Shown here one piece after another: positions 34,702-43,690 of a stretch of DNA of 64,000 nucleotides. This stretch comes from JAYFQF01 sp034927285. Its GTDB lineage: Bacteria > Bacillota > Peptococcia > DRI-13 > UBA5745. The stretch lies in assembly GCA_034927285.1 (NCBI GenBank), contig JAYFQF010000026.1:13001-77000 (forward strand). The letters are read 5' to 3'. Every line of letters begins with the position of its first letter. Position 1 is the first letter of the stretch. The position numbers were made by a program, and so were the translations under genes. The notes beneath the pieces are model-generated. The model saw only the letters and a program-made list of their open reading frames with translations, had not been told where the DNA came from and made no database searches.

Positions 34702-36069
34702 ATGACAGAGGGGTTACAGAAAAAGTACGGGCTGGGGACGTCTACCGCCATGGTGGTGGGGATCGTCATCGGCAGCGGCGTCTTTTTTAAAGCGGAAAAA
34801 GTGTTGCAGGCTACGGGAGGAAACCTGCCTCTGGGCATTTTGTCCTGGATCATCGGCGGGATGATCATGATCGTCTGCGCCTACAGCTTTGCCGTAATGG
34901 CTTCACGCTATGAGCGGGTAGGCGGAATTGTGGACTATGCGGAAGCGACGCTGGGAAAAACCTACGCCTATTACGTAGGCTGGTTTTTAGCGGCAATTTA
35001 TTATCCGACGCTGACGGGTGCCCTGGCCTGGGTATCCGCCCGATATGCCTGCGTATTGCTGGGCTTTTCCATCACCGGTCCCGAGGCCATGACCATTGCG
35101 GCCTTTTTTCTGGTGGCCAGCTACAGCCTTAACGCTCTTTCGCCGCTTTTGGCGGGTAAATATCAGGTAACGACCACGGTTATTAAGCTGATCCCTCTTT
35201 TACTGATGGCGGTGATCGGCACGGTGGCGGGGCTGGCCAACGGCACCACCGCGGCTAATTTCACCATGGTGGTAAACGAGGTGGGTTCCCCGGGCAAGGC
35301 CGTTTTTACCGCTGTGGTGGCCACAGCCTTTGCATACGAGGGGTGGATCATCGCCACCAGCATTAACGCCGAGATCAAGGACGCCAAGAAAAACCTGCCC
35401 CGGGCTCTGGTGCTGGGCACCTTTATCATCATGGCGGTATATGTGCTGTATTACGTAGGCCTGGCAGGCAGCGTGCCGAATTCCGTCATCATGGAAAGCG
35501 GTGAAAAGGGCGCCCGGATCGCCTTTGAAAATATTTTCGGCCGGCTGGGCGGCACGGCGCTTTTTGTCTTTGTGGTGATTTCCTGCCTGGGCACCCTAAA
35601 CGGCCTGATGCTGGGCTGCACCCGCGGCATGTACGCTCTGGCGGCCAGAGGGGAGGGCCCCCGGCCGGATATTTTCAGCCAGCTGGACCGGGTTACCAAT
35701 ATGGCCGGAAATTCTTCCATTATCGGGCTTTTCTTTTGCAGCTGCTGGTTTTTGCAGTTTTACTCCAGCCAGCTGACAGAAACCCCCTGGATTCAGGCCT
35801 TGAATTTTGATATGACGGAGCTGCCCATCGTGACGATTTACGCGGCCTATATCCCGATTTTTATCATGATGATGAAAAAGGAAAAGGGCCTGCCGGCCTT
35901 TAAACGTTTCGTGGTGCCTGCCCTGGCCCTTTGCGGCTGTGTTTTTATGATTTTGGCCGCCGTTTTTTCCCATGGCTTTGCCGTGGTGCGGTATATGTGC
36001 GTCTTTGTCATCATTATGCTGATCGGCTGTTGGATAAAGCGGGGAAAAACAAGGAGCGAAAAAGAATAA
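34702..36069 (+). CDS. APC-family amino acid permease
   Basis: The 455-residue membrane protein has about 12 hydrophobic segments. The first has the APC hallmark TAMVVGIVIGSGVFFKAEKVL, and EGWIIATSINAEIKDAKKNLPRA is the conserved loop after helix 6. It probably imports an amino acid by proton or substrate exchange; specificity is unknown. ATG 34702 follows GGGGGAGAG; an upstream ATG in the same frame lacks a site. It is downstream of the gamma-glutamyltransferase gene. Confidence 0.9.
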   Translation: MTEGLQKKYGLGTSTAMVVGIVIGSGVFFKAEKVLQATGGNLPLGILSWIIGGMIMIVCAYSFAVMASRYERVGGIVDYAEATLGKTYAYYVGWFLAAIYYPTLTGALAWVSARYACVLLGFSITGPEAMTIAAFFLVASYSLNALSPLLAGKYQVTTTVIKLIPLLLMAVIGTVAGLANGTTAANFTMVVNEVGSPGKAVFTAVVATAFAYEGWIIATSINAEIKDAKKNLPRALVLGTFIIMAVYVLYYVGLAGSVPNSVIMESGEKGARIAFENIFGRLGGTALFVFVVISCLGTLNGLMLGCTRGMYALAARGEGPRPDIFSQLDRVTNMAGNSSIIGLFFCSCWFLQFYSSQLTETPWIQALNFDMTELPIVTIYAAYIPIFIMMMKKEKGLPAFKRFVVPALALCGCVFMILAAVFSHGFAVVRYMCVFVIIMLIGCWIKRGKTRSEKE

Positions 36070-36108
36070 ATGCAACGGGGTTATTTCTGAGATGGGAGAG
36101 AGGATACG

Positions 36109-37551
36109 ATGAAAGAAGCAAACTTCAGCATGCTCAGCGATTTCTATGAGTTCACCATGAGCAACGGGTATTTTAAAAACGGATTTTATCGAAAGATCAC
36201 CTATTTCGACGTATTCTTCCGCAACGTTCCCGACGGCGGCGGCTACGCCATCGTGGCCGGGTTGGAGCAGCTGATCAAATATATCGAAAATCTGACCTTT
36301 GACGAACAGGATATCGAATACCTGCGGAACCGGGGGATATTCGACGAGGCTTTCCTGAAATATCTGGCGGACTTCCGTTTCTCAGGCGACATCTACGGAG
36401 TGCCGGAAGGAACTCCGGTATTTCCCGGCGAGCCGATCTTAATTGTCCGGGCTCCGGCCATCGAGGCACAGCTGGTGGAAACGTTTGTTCTCTTAACCTT
36501 AAACCATCAGTCCCTGATCGCCACAAAGGCGAATCGGATCGTGCGGGCGGCCCAGGGCCGGACGGTGCTGGAATTCGGTTCCCGCCGGGCTCAAGGAGCC
36601 GACGGCGCGGTGCTGGGAGCCAGGGCCGCCTATATCGGCGGCTGCGCCGGCACTGCCTGCACCCTGACCGATGAGATGTACGGCGTCCCTGCCGGCGGTA
36701 CCATGGCCCACTCCTGGGTACAAATGTTCGACAGCGAATACGAGGCCTTCAAGACTTATTGCGAGCTTTATCCGCATAACGCCACCCTGCTGGTGGATAC
36801 CTACAATACGCTGAAAAGCGGCGTGCCCAACGCGATTAAGGCGTTCAAGGAGGTATTGGCGCCCCGGGGGATCCGGCATTGCGCCATTCGCCTGGATTCC
36901 GGAGATATCTCCTACTTGTCCAAGCAGGCCCGGAAGATGCTGGACAAGGCGGGACTGAAGGAGTGCCAGATCGTGGCGTCCAACTCCCTTGACGAACATT
37001 TGATCAGCGATCTTTTGATGCAAGGGGCCCAGGTGGATGTCTTCGGTGTCGGCGAACGGCTGATTACCGCAAAAAGCTCTCCGGTTTTCGGCGGCGTTTA
37101 TAAGCTGGCGGCCGTCGAGCAAGAGGACGGCACGATTCTGCCCAAGATCATGGTCAGCTAAAATACCTATAAAATCACCAATCCCCATTTCAAGAAGGTC
37201 TACCGCCTCTTTGATAACGAAAGCGGCAAGGCCATCGCCGATCAGATCTGCGTTTTTGACGAGGTCATCGACGAAAGTAAACCCTTGAAGATTTTTGACC
37301 CGATAGCCACCTGGAAAAATAAAACCCTGACCAACTTTACGGCAAAGGAGCTTCTGGTGCCGATTTTCAAAAACGGCCGGCGGGTTTACGAACTGCCCTC
37401 CATCGAAAGCATCCAGGCCTATTGCCGGGAGCAGACAGATCTTTTATGGGACGAAGTCAAGCGTTTCGAAAATCCCCACAACTATTATGTGGACCTGTCC
37501 TGTAAGTTGTGGAGTATCAAGCAGCAATTACTGGAGCAATACAAAAAATAA
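36109..37551 (+). pseudogene. pncB: Nicotinate phosphoribosyltransferase, interrupted by one in-frame stop
   Basis: The frame reads the NAPRT family throughout: MLSDFYEFTMSNGYFKNG, TLNHQSLIATKANRIVRAA, FGSRRAQGADGAVLGARAAYIGG, GTMAHSWVQMF, RLDSGDISYLSKQARKML and NSLDEHLISDLLMQGAQVD. At 37159-37161 a TAA follows PKIMVS. The same frame then continues NTYKITNPHFKKVYRLFDNESGKAIADQ to a natural end at 37551, about 479 residues in total, normal for the family. One base change (for example GAA to TAA) explains it. The C-terminal quarter is lost unless the stop is read through. The defect would block nicotinate salvage to NAD, or it is a sequencing error. Confidence 0.88.
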
Positions 37552-37569
37552 TACGGGGAGGTCGTCTTC

Positions 37570-38031
37570 ATGTTTTTCATGATCGGCGTTACCCCAGGGG
37601 AAAAGCAGCTGGATTTCCGGCAGCCTATCCTCTGCCGCCGCTGCGGCAAGTACGGCCGTTTTGAGGTATATGTCACTTACATGCAGCTTCTGCTGTTTTT
37701 TCTTCCCGTGTTCCGCTGGAACCGGCGCTACCTGGTCCGGACTAGCTGCTGCGGCGCCTGTTATGAGCTCAGGCCGGAGACAGGCCGCCAAATCGAAAAG
37801 GGCCTGGCGCCGGAAATCCAGCCGCAGGATCTAGGGGAGGCCATGACCGCCGGCTTCTATCCCGGCGAGGAGGAAGAACAGGCCGGTCCACCCGCCGGTC
37901 CACCTGCCGACGGACCGGCGACGCCAAAGGAAGGGCAGGAGGGCGGCAGCAGGAAGCGCTGCGCCGCTTGCGGCTTTACTACCGATCAGGATTACGCGTA
38001 CTGTCCTAAATGCGGCCGCCTTTTAAAATAA
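37570..38031 (+). CDS. Zinc-ribbon domain protein of unknown function
   Basis: The 153-residue product has two Cys pairs near the N-terminus (LCRRCGKYGRF and TSCCGACYEL). A hydrophobic stretch YMQLLLFFLPVFRW lies between them. A Pro/Glu/Gly-rich linker follows, and a C-terminal zinc ribbon CAACGFTTDQDYAYCPKCGRLLK. Similar small proteins (zinc-ribbon with an N-terminal 'MFFMIGV' start) are common in Clostridia, with no known role. GGGGAGG lies upstream. Confidence 0.75.
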   Translation: MFFMIGVTPGEKQLDFRQPILCRRCGKYGRFEVYVTYMQLLLFFLPVFRWNRRYLVRTSCCGACYELRPETGRQIEKGLAPEIQPQDLGEAMTAGFYPGEEEEQAGPPAGPPADGPATPKEGQEGGSRKRCAACGFTTDQDYAYCPKCGRLLK

Positions 38032-38197
38032 GGGAGGAAGCCCTGCTTGGTTGAGATAAAAAAGGCGATAATCCTTTGCTTTTGAAACATTTGTTCGCAG
38101 ATGCGCAAAAATACTCGCAAATGTTCGCAAGTGTTCGCAATAACCTTTGTTGCCGGCAAAACCTCGTTGTTTCTCCCAAAAACGCTTCCCTAAAAAT

Positions 38198-38243
38198 AAA
38201 CCGTCTCCAAAGGACTGAAAGGACAATCCTTTGGAGACGGTTT
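38198..38243. terminator. Bidirectional terminator
   Basis: A perfect 17-bp stem, AAACCGTCTCCAAAGGA with TCCTTTGGAGACGGTTT and a 12-base loop, lies between the convergent zinc-ribbon and YibE/F genes. A and T runs on both sides support use in both directions. Confidence 0.85.
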
Positions 38244-38287
38244 GCTTTTCCCTCCGGACGGGAGGATCTTTGGGATAAGTGAATCCT

Positions 38288-39496
38288 TCAGATTTCCTTG
38301 CCCTGGGGCCCGACGCCGATAGGCGGCTGATCCTGGCTGCGGGGTTTCCCGCAGGTATAAAGCAGACAGCAGACCAGGGTCGTCAGAGGAATCGTCAGCA
38401 GGATCGCCGTGCTGCCCACCAGGGACTGCAAAAGCTCCACAATGATGTGTTCACGGTTCAGCAGCTCCAGGAAGGACGTGGCGTAGGTGATCAAAAGCAG
38501 GACGCTGGAAAGGGAACTGCCAATATAAGCCAGCACCAGAGTATTGGCCATGGTGCCCATGATGTCGGAGCCGATATTCATGCCGCTTTTGAAGAGCTTG
38601 CCAAAAGAGATGCCCTCCACATGCCGGGTGATCTCATACAAAGAAGAAGAGATGTCCATAGCCACATCCATCAGCGCGCCCATGGCGCCGATGATGATGG
38701 AGCCAAAGATGACGGCCTTTAAATCTATAGGCTTTTCGGGGTTCAGCATTTGCAGATAGATGGATTGATCGTCCACCAAGCCGGACAGAGCCAGAAATTT
38801 ATCCATGATCAGACTCAGCAGCGCGGCTACCACTACGCCGAAGATACAGCCCAGGATTGTGGCCAGGGTTTTTTGGCTGGCTCCGTTGACGATCAGAAGA
38901 GTCATGACGATCGTAAAGAAGCAGACGATAGAGGAAGTAAGATAAATATTGTAACCGTTTAATACGGAAGGAATAAACACAAAGAACACGGCCAGACAGG
39001 TAAAGGTCAGGGAGATGACGGTATTCAGACCCTTGAATTTTCCCAGGAAAAGCAGCAGCAGAAAAAAGAAAGCCGCCAGCCAGAGGATAACGTCAAAACG
39101 GATATATTCGCCGAACGTCCATTCCACTCCGGTATCGGGGTCGGGGTAGTTGTAGATCACGATTTTGTCGCCGGGTTCTACTTGCTTGACGTCGGCCACT
39201 CCCTCGGTCATCTCATAAAAGCCCTGATAGCCTTTAACTACCTGACCGGCTTGGTCGCCGCTTAAGATCCGGCAGCTGAAAATCAAAGTCAGGTTTTCAA
39301 AATAGGAGCCGTTTCCCATATCATAGCGGTTGGACAGGGTATCCTCAATGCTGAGGACTTCGGCTTTTACCGTAGCCGCCGCTCCCGCGTCCTGAAAAAC
39401 CTTCAGGTCCTTCGAAACGATGCGGTTTCCCGCAAAGATAAAAATCAGAGAAAAAAGGACGGTGGCCGTCCAGATTAAAACATTACGATTTTTCAT
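38288..39496 (-). CDS. YibE/F-like multipass membrane protein
   Basis: The 402-residue product has one N-terminal membrane helix (VLIWTATVLFSLIFIFAG). An extracytoplasmic domain of about 110 residues follows, with VKAEVLSIEDTLSN and QVEPGDKIVIYNYPD. Then come about seven membrane helices including GCIFGVVVAALLSLIMDKF and GAMGALMDVAMDISSSLYEI. These match the YibE/F family, whose role is unknown. ATG 39496 follows GAGGT; the longer frame begins without a site. Confidence 0.88.
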   Translation of the reverse strand: MKNRNVLIWTATVLFSLIFIFAGNRIVSKDLKVFQDAGAAATVKAEVLSIEDTLSNRYDMGNGSYFENLTLIFSCRILSGDQAGQVVKGYQGFYEMTEGVADVKQVEPGDKIVIYNYPDPDTGVEWTFGEYIRFDVILWLAAFFFLLLLFLGKFKGLNTVISLTFTCLAVFFVFIPSVLNGYNIYLTSSIVCFFTIVMTLLIVNGASQKTLATILGCIFGVVVAALLSLIMDKFLALSGLVDDQSIYLQMLNPEKPIDLKAVIFGSIIIGAMGALMDVAMDISSSLYEITRHVEGISFGKLFKSGMNIGSDIMGTMANTLVLAYIGSSLSSVLLLITYATSFLELLNREHIIVELLQSLVGSTAILLTIPLTTLVCCLLYTCGKPRSQDQPPIGVGPQGKEI

Positions 39497-39613
39497 TATG
39501 ATTACCTCGCTATTATCTCCGAATGATTCTACCACCATCATATAAGCTGCGGAATAGCTTGTCAATTCCAGGAAAGGCGCAGTTTTGTACAGAAAATCTG
39601 TTATTTTTGCCTC

Positions 39614-39642
39614 TTGACGGAGAGGATAAAGGAGGATATTCT
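39614..39642 (+). promoter_or_regulatory. Promoter of copA
   Basis: TTGACG (39614-39619) and TATTCT (39637-39642), 17 bases apart, with transcription expected to start just before a GC-rich operator. Confidence 0.7.
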
Positions 39643-39648
39643 TAAGGC

Positions 39649-39670
39649 ATACACCCCCCCGGGGTGGGGA
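39649..39670 (+). promoter_or_regulatory. Probable CsoR-type copper operator
   Basis: A run of seven C followed by GGGGTGGGG, preceded by ATACA, lies immediately after the -10 box. CsoR operators have this C-tract/G-tract dyad character (TAC-C-tract, G-tract). A csoR gene lies downstream of copA, so copper-relieved repression is likely (inference). Confidence 0.55.
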
Positions 39671-39684
39671 GAAGGAGGCGCTGG

Positions 39685-42456
39685 ATGAAAAGTAAATTTA
39701 CAGTCAGCGGGATGACCTGCTCGGCTTGCTCCGCCCATGTGGAAAAGGCGGTAAAAAAATTGCCCGGCGTAAAAGCCGCCGCGGTAAACCTGATGGCGGC
39801 CACTATGCTGGTGGATTATGAGGAAGAAGTCACCGGTCCGGAGAAAATTATCGCCGCGGTGGAAAAGGCGGGTTATGGAGCCGCCCTGGCCAAAAAGCAG
39901 CCTTCCCTGGCCCGGGTTCCCGGACAAGCCGCCGGGCCGGGGATATCCGGCGCCGGAAAAGAGATATCCCCGGCGGAAAGTAAAACCGCCCCGGTAAGAA
40001 GTCGACCGGGAGGAAGGGCCTTTACCGGCGGAAATGCCCCGGGCCGGGACAGCGAAAAGGAAGCAAGAGAGATGATGGCTCATGAATTAAAGGAAATGAA
40101 AAGCCGTTTTATCGTCTCCCTGATTTTTCTGCTGCCGTTGTTTTACATTTCCATGGGCCATATGATGGGACTGCCGCTGCCCCGGGTTTTCCACGGCCCG
40201 GCCAATGCCTTGACCTATGCCTTTACCCAGCTGCTGCTTTGTCTGCCGGTCCTGGTTATTAATCAGAAATATTTCCGGGTAGGATATAAGACTTTACTCC
40301 GGGGGGCCCCTAATATGGATTCTCTGATCGCTATCGGCTCCACGGCGGCGGTGGTTTATGGGGTTTTCGCCATTTATCGTATCGGTTACGGCCTGGGGCA
40401 CGGGGACATGGCTTTGGTGGAGAAGTACTCCATGGACCTGTATTTTGAGTCGGCGGCCATGATTTTAACGCTGATCACCCTGGGAAAATATCTGGAGACC
40501 AAGTCCAAGGGAAAGACCGGCGAAGCCATCGCCCGGCTGCTGGATCTGGCGCCGAAGACGGCGGTGGTATTAATTGACGGCCAGGAGCAGGAGATTCCCG
40601 TGGAAGAGGTAGCGGTAGGCGATGTGGTGGTGGTCAGGCCCGGCCAGCGGATCCCGGTGGACGGGGTGATTCTTTCCGGCCAGAGCTCCGTGGATCAGTC
40701 GGCGTTAACCGGTGAGAGTATTCCCGTGCCAAAGCAGGCGGGAGACAAGGTAATCACCGCTACGATAAATAAAGCGGGATATTTTCAGTTCCGGGCGGAA
40801 AAGGTGGGCGACGATACTACCCTGGCCCAGATCGTTCAGCTGGTGGAGGAAGCCGGCGCCACCAAGGCGCCCATCGCCCGCTTGGCGGATAAGATTTCCG
40901 GGGTTTTTGTTCCCGTGGTAATCGTGATTGCCGCCATTACCGCCGCTGTCTGGCTTTTGGTCAGCGGCAGCACGGAATTTGCCCTTGCCAGCGCCATCGC
41001 CGTTTTGGTGATCTCCTGCCCCTGCGCCCTGGGGCTGGCTACGCCGGTAGCCATCATGGTAGGCACCGGCAAAGGCGCGGAGCAGGGGATTTTGATTAAG
41101 TCGGCGGAAGCTCTGGAACGGGCCCAGTCCGTGGATACCATCGTTTTGGATAAGACCGGCACCGTCACCAGCGGCCGGCCCCGGGTAACGGATATCATCA
41201 CCCAAAGCGGCCTTGCGGACCGGGAAATTCTGGCTATCGCCGCGTCCCTGGAAAAACCCTCGGAGCATCCCCTGGCCGAGGCCATCGTGGAAAAAGCCGC
41301 GGAAGAACAGATCAGCCTTTTGCCGGTGACCGATTTCGAAGCGGTTTTCGGTCAGGGGGTGAAAGCCGCCATCGGAGGCAAGGTATATTATGCCGGCAAC
41401 GCCGCCCTTTTAAAGAATGTGGGCGTCAGCCCCGAATCATATCTGAAGGATTGGGAAACTCTGGCCGATGCGGGAAAAACCCCTTTGTTCTTTGCCGATG
41501 AAAGCCGGGTGCTGGGGATCATCGCCGTAGCCGATGTGGTGAAACCCACCAGCGCCGCCGCCATCCGGGAGTTTAAGGCCCTGGGAATGGACCTGATCAT
41601 GCTGACGGGGGATAATCAGCGGACGGCAAACGCCATCAAAAGCCAGCTGGGTCTGGACCGGGTGGTGGCGGAGGTCATGCCCCAGGATAAGGAAGAAGAG
41701 GTGCGCCGTCTTCAGGAGGCCGGACATAAAGTGGCCATGATCGGCGACGGGATTAATGACGCCCCGGCCCTGGCCCGGGCCGACGTAGGGGTGGCCATCG
41801 GCGCCGGCACCGACGTTGCCATCGAATCGGCGGATATCGTGCTGATGAAAAGCGATCTGCTGGATGGAGTGGCGGCGGTGCAGCTGTCAAAAAAAGTTAT
41901 GCGTAATATCCGGCAAAACCTTTTCTGGGCCTTCTTTTATAATGTTATCGGTATTCCCCTGGCCGCCGGAGTGTTTTACGGCTTGCTGGAATGGCGCTTA
42001 AACCCCATGTTTGCCGCCGCCGCCATGAGCTTAAGCTCCGTTACCGTAGTATCCAACGCCTTAAGGCTCAGGTTTTTCAAACCCAGCTTCAGCAGGGAGG
42101 TGCCGGATTTGCCTGGCGCGGCAAAGGATCCGGAAGCGCCTCCGGAAAGCCTGCCCCGGTTAACAGATGAAAAAGAGCGGGAAAGTGAGTTTATTCCGGC
42201 GCCCGCGGTGTTGGGAGCGGAAAAAACCATAGAGAAAGGAAGAGAAGAAATGAAAAAAATCATGGTTATCGAGGGAATGAGCTGCGGACATTGTTCCGCC
42301 CGGGTGGAGAAAGCACTGAACGCCATCGACGGCGTCAGGGCAGTAGTGGACCTGGAGAAAAAAGAAGCCGACGTCAGCCTGGAAAAGCCGGTGGAAGACG
42401 GGGTATTGAAGGCGGCTGTGGAAGAGGCGGGCTATGAGGTAACCCAGATCCGATAA
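39685..42456 (+). CDS. copA: Copper-translocating P1B-type ATPase with extra C-terminal metal-binding domain
   Basis: The 923-residue pump has an N-terminal HMA domain (GMTCSACSAHVE, residues about 11-22). A 60-residue Pro/Gly linker follows. The core has the Cu+ motif ISCPCALGLATPVAIMVG, phosphorylation site VLDKTGTVTSGRP, EHPLAEAI, MLTGDNQ and MIGDGINDAPALARADVG. After the last helices a linker leads to a second HMA domain (EGMSCGHCSARVEKAL, about 862-877). That second domain sits at the C-terminus, which is unusual because CopA copies are normally N-terminal. It exports Cu+. ATG 39685 follows AAGGAGG. Confidence 0.94.
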   Translation: MKSKFTVSGMTCSACSAHVEKAVKKLPGVKAAAVNLMAATMLVDYEEEVTGPEKIIAAVEKAGYGAALAKKQPSLARVPGQAAGPGISGAGKEISPAESKTAPVRSRPGGRAFTGGNAPGRDSEKEAREMMAHELKEMKSRFIVSLIFLLPLFYISMGHMMGLPLPRVFHGPANALTYAFTQLLLCLPVLVINQKYFRVGYKTLLRGAPNMDSLIAIGSTAAVVYGVFAIYRIGYGLGHGDMALVEKYSMDLYFESAAMILTLITLGKYLETKSKGKTGEAIARLLDLAPKTAVVLIDGQEQEIPVEEVAVGDVVVVRPGQRIPVDGVILSGQSSVDQSALTGESIPVPKQAGDKVITATINKAGYFQFRAEKVGDDTTLAQIVQLVEEAGATKAPIARLADKISGVFVPVVIVIAAITAAVWLLVSGSTEFALASAIAVLVISCPCALGLATPVAIMVGTGKGAEQGILIKSAEALERAQSVDTIVLDKTGTVTSGRPRVTDIITQSGLADREILAIAASLEKPSEHPLAEAIVEKAAEEQISLLPVTDFEAVFGQGVKAAIGGKVYYAGNAALLKNVGVSPESYLKDWETLADAGKTPLFFADESRVLGIIAVADVVKPTSAAAIREFKALGMDLIMLTGDNQRTANAIKSQLGLDRVVAEVMPQDKEEEVRRLQEAGHKVAMIGDGINDAPALARADVGVAIGAGTDVAIESADIVLMKSDLLDGVAAVQLSKKVMRNIRQNLFWAFFYNVIGIPLAAGVFYGLLEWRLNPMFAAAAMSLSSVTVVSNALRLRFFKPSFSREVPDLPGAAKDPEAPPESLPRLTDEKERESEFIPAPAVLGAEKTIEKGREEMKKIMVIEGMSCGHCSARVEKALNAIDGVRAVVDLEKKEADVSLEKPVEDGVLKAAVEEAGYEVTQIR
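42250..42456 (+). CDS. Possible internally initiated CopZ-like copper chaperone
   Basis: ATG 42250 lies inside copA, in frame, behind the purine-rich AAAGGAAGAGAAGAA. It would give a 68-residue free HMA protein, MKKIMVIEGMSCGHCSARVE, of the exact size and start of CopZ chaperones. Whether it is made separately as well as fused to CopA is not known. Read it as an alternative product, not as a separate gene. Confidence 0.4.
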   Translation: MKKIMVIEGMSCGHCSARVEKALNAIDGVRAVVDLEKKEADVSLEKPVEDGVLKAAVEEAGYEVTQIR

Positions 42457-42583
42457 GAAAAAAACACATCAGCAAATCAGGTCCTGCCGGCCGGCGCCGG
42501 TGAAATGCCCGCCGGGGGATTTAGCGCCGGCAGTTGGAGCGGCTGCGGACGGATTTGCCAATAAATCAAAACGGGAGGTAAGA

Positions 42584-42853
42584 ATGCAGGCGGATAAAGA
42601 AAAGATCAGTCGGCTGTTGAAAACCGCCAGAGGCCAGCTGGACGGCTTGCTGAAAATGGTGGAGGAGGACCGCTATTGCATCGACATCTCTAATCAGCTG
42701 ATGGCGGCGGAGTCGATTTTGCGTAAAGCTAACCGGGAAATTCTGCAGGCCCATCTGGAGCATTGCGTGAAAAGCGCTTTTTTGGCGGGCGACCCGGAGG
42801 AAGAAAACAAGAAAATTGACGAAATCGTACAGTTGCTGGGCAAAATAATCTGA
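42584..42853 (+). CDS. csoR: CsoR-family copper-sensing repressor
   Basis: The 89-residue all-helical repressor has KISRLLKTARGQLDGLLKMVEEDRYCIDI, with its Cys. AHLEHCVKSAF supplies the second Cys and His, giving the Cu-site pattern C-H-C of CsoR rather than the FrmR or RcnR pattern. ATG 42584 follows GGGAGGTAAG. It lies downstream of copA, whose promoter carries a matching C/G-tract box. Confidence 0.9.
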   Translation: MQADKEKISRLLKTARGQLDGLLKMVEEDRYCIDISNQLMAAESILRKANREILQAHLEHCVKSAFLAGDPEEENKKIDEIVQLLGKII

Positions 42854-42975
42854 TTCGGCCTATGCCGCCGCAGGCAGAGCGGGTTTTGCCGGACAGGCCT
42901 TGGCCGGGGAAAATCGTTTTATTGACTGTCGTCGAAAAAAGCGGAAACTCCCGCCTGGGAACGTCGCTTGTCCCT

Positions 42976-43004
42976 TTGACAATTGCCCCGGAAAGTTTTA
43001 AACT
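42976..43004 (+). promoter_or_regulatory. Promoter of the arsR-type gene
   Basis: TTGACA (42976-42981) and TAAACT (42999-43004), with a 17-base spacer, about 45 bases before the GTG start. Confidence 0.65.
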
Positions 43005-43050
43005 AAAGGGAACGGAAGGCGACGATCCGGCGGGAAAGGAGTGGCGATAG

Positions 43051-43449
43051 GTGACGGAAGAAAAGAAAACCCCGGCCTACAGCGACCATAATAAGCTTTT
43101 GCCTCATGATCATGGACAGGATATCCTGAAGGTGCTGGCTTTTTTGCCGGATGAAGAGGCCTTTCACCGGGTAGCCGACACTTTTCAGCTGATCAGCGAC
43201 AGCACCCGGCTAAAAATCCTCTGGCTGCTCTGCCACAGCGAGGAATGTGTCTGTAATATCGCGGCGGCCATAGAGATGAGCGCACCGGCGGTATCTCATC
43301 ACTTACGGGTGCTGAAACAAGCGGGCCTGATCAGTAATCGCCGTATCGGAAAGGAAATTCACTATACCCTGGCGGATACGGAAGAAGCCCGGCTGGTCCA
43401 TAAGACCATCGACGACATTTTCGATATGAAGTGTCCACGGGAAAGCTGA
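43051..43449 (+). CDS. ArsR/SmtB-family metal-responsive regulator
   Basis: The 132-residue protein has an N-terminal His/Asp-rich segment (YSDHNKLLPHDHGQD). The winged helix is STRLKILWLLCHSEECVCNIAAAIEMSAPAVSHHLRVLKQAGLI. ECVCNI matches the alpha-3 ELCVCDL metal site, and HYTLADTEEARLVHKTIDDI is close to the alpha-5 site. It probably responds to a soft or transition metal such as Cd, Pb or Zn. GTG 43051 follows GGAAAGGAG. The metal pump it controls is not in view unless it is copA. Confidence 0.88.
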   Translation: MTEEKKTPAYSDHNKLLPHDHGQDILKVLAFLPDEEAFHRVADTFQLISDSTRLKILWLLCHSEECVCNIAAAIEMSAPAVSHHLRVLKQAGLISNRRIGKEIHYTLADTEEARLVHKTIDDIFDMKCPRES

Positions 43450-43591
43450 GGAAGAGTTTTTGTCCAATTTATTTGGTTGCGTTTTTTCATTACGTTTGTC
43501 AAATTTTTGATTATGTTTGTTAATGCGTTTGTTAAATTACAGGATTACGTTTGCCAAATTCCGCCTGCAATCGGTAATTAACGCAAGTCAA

Positions 43592-43690
43592 GGGCTGCCG
43601 CATAGTTGAACCACCCTCTTCAACGTTCAGATGGTATTTCCATCTGCCTGCTTTGAAGGCGGTATGTCAATTTGCGGCAGCCCGTTTATT
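43592..43690 (+). terminator. Branched hairpin terminator or structured RNA element
   Basis: An 11-bp perfect outer stem, GGGCTGCCGCA (43592-43602) with TGCGGCAGCCC (43673-43683), encloses inner hairpins GTTGAA/TTCAAC and CAGATGG/CCATCTG (perfect 6 and 7 bp) and a weak CCT/AGG stem. It ends in GTTTATTTTT. It can end arsR transcription, but the multibranch design is far more elaborate than a simple terminator. Confidence 0.6.

Noticed and set aside
42862..43050. 62-codon frame before the ArsR gene
   Set aside because: It covers the TTGACA-TAAACT promoter and the ArsR ribosome binding site, and the composition is not protein-like.
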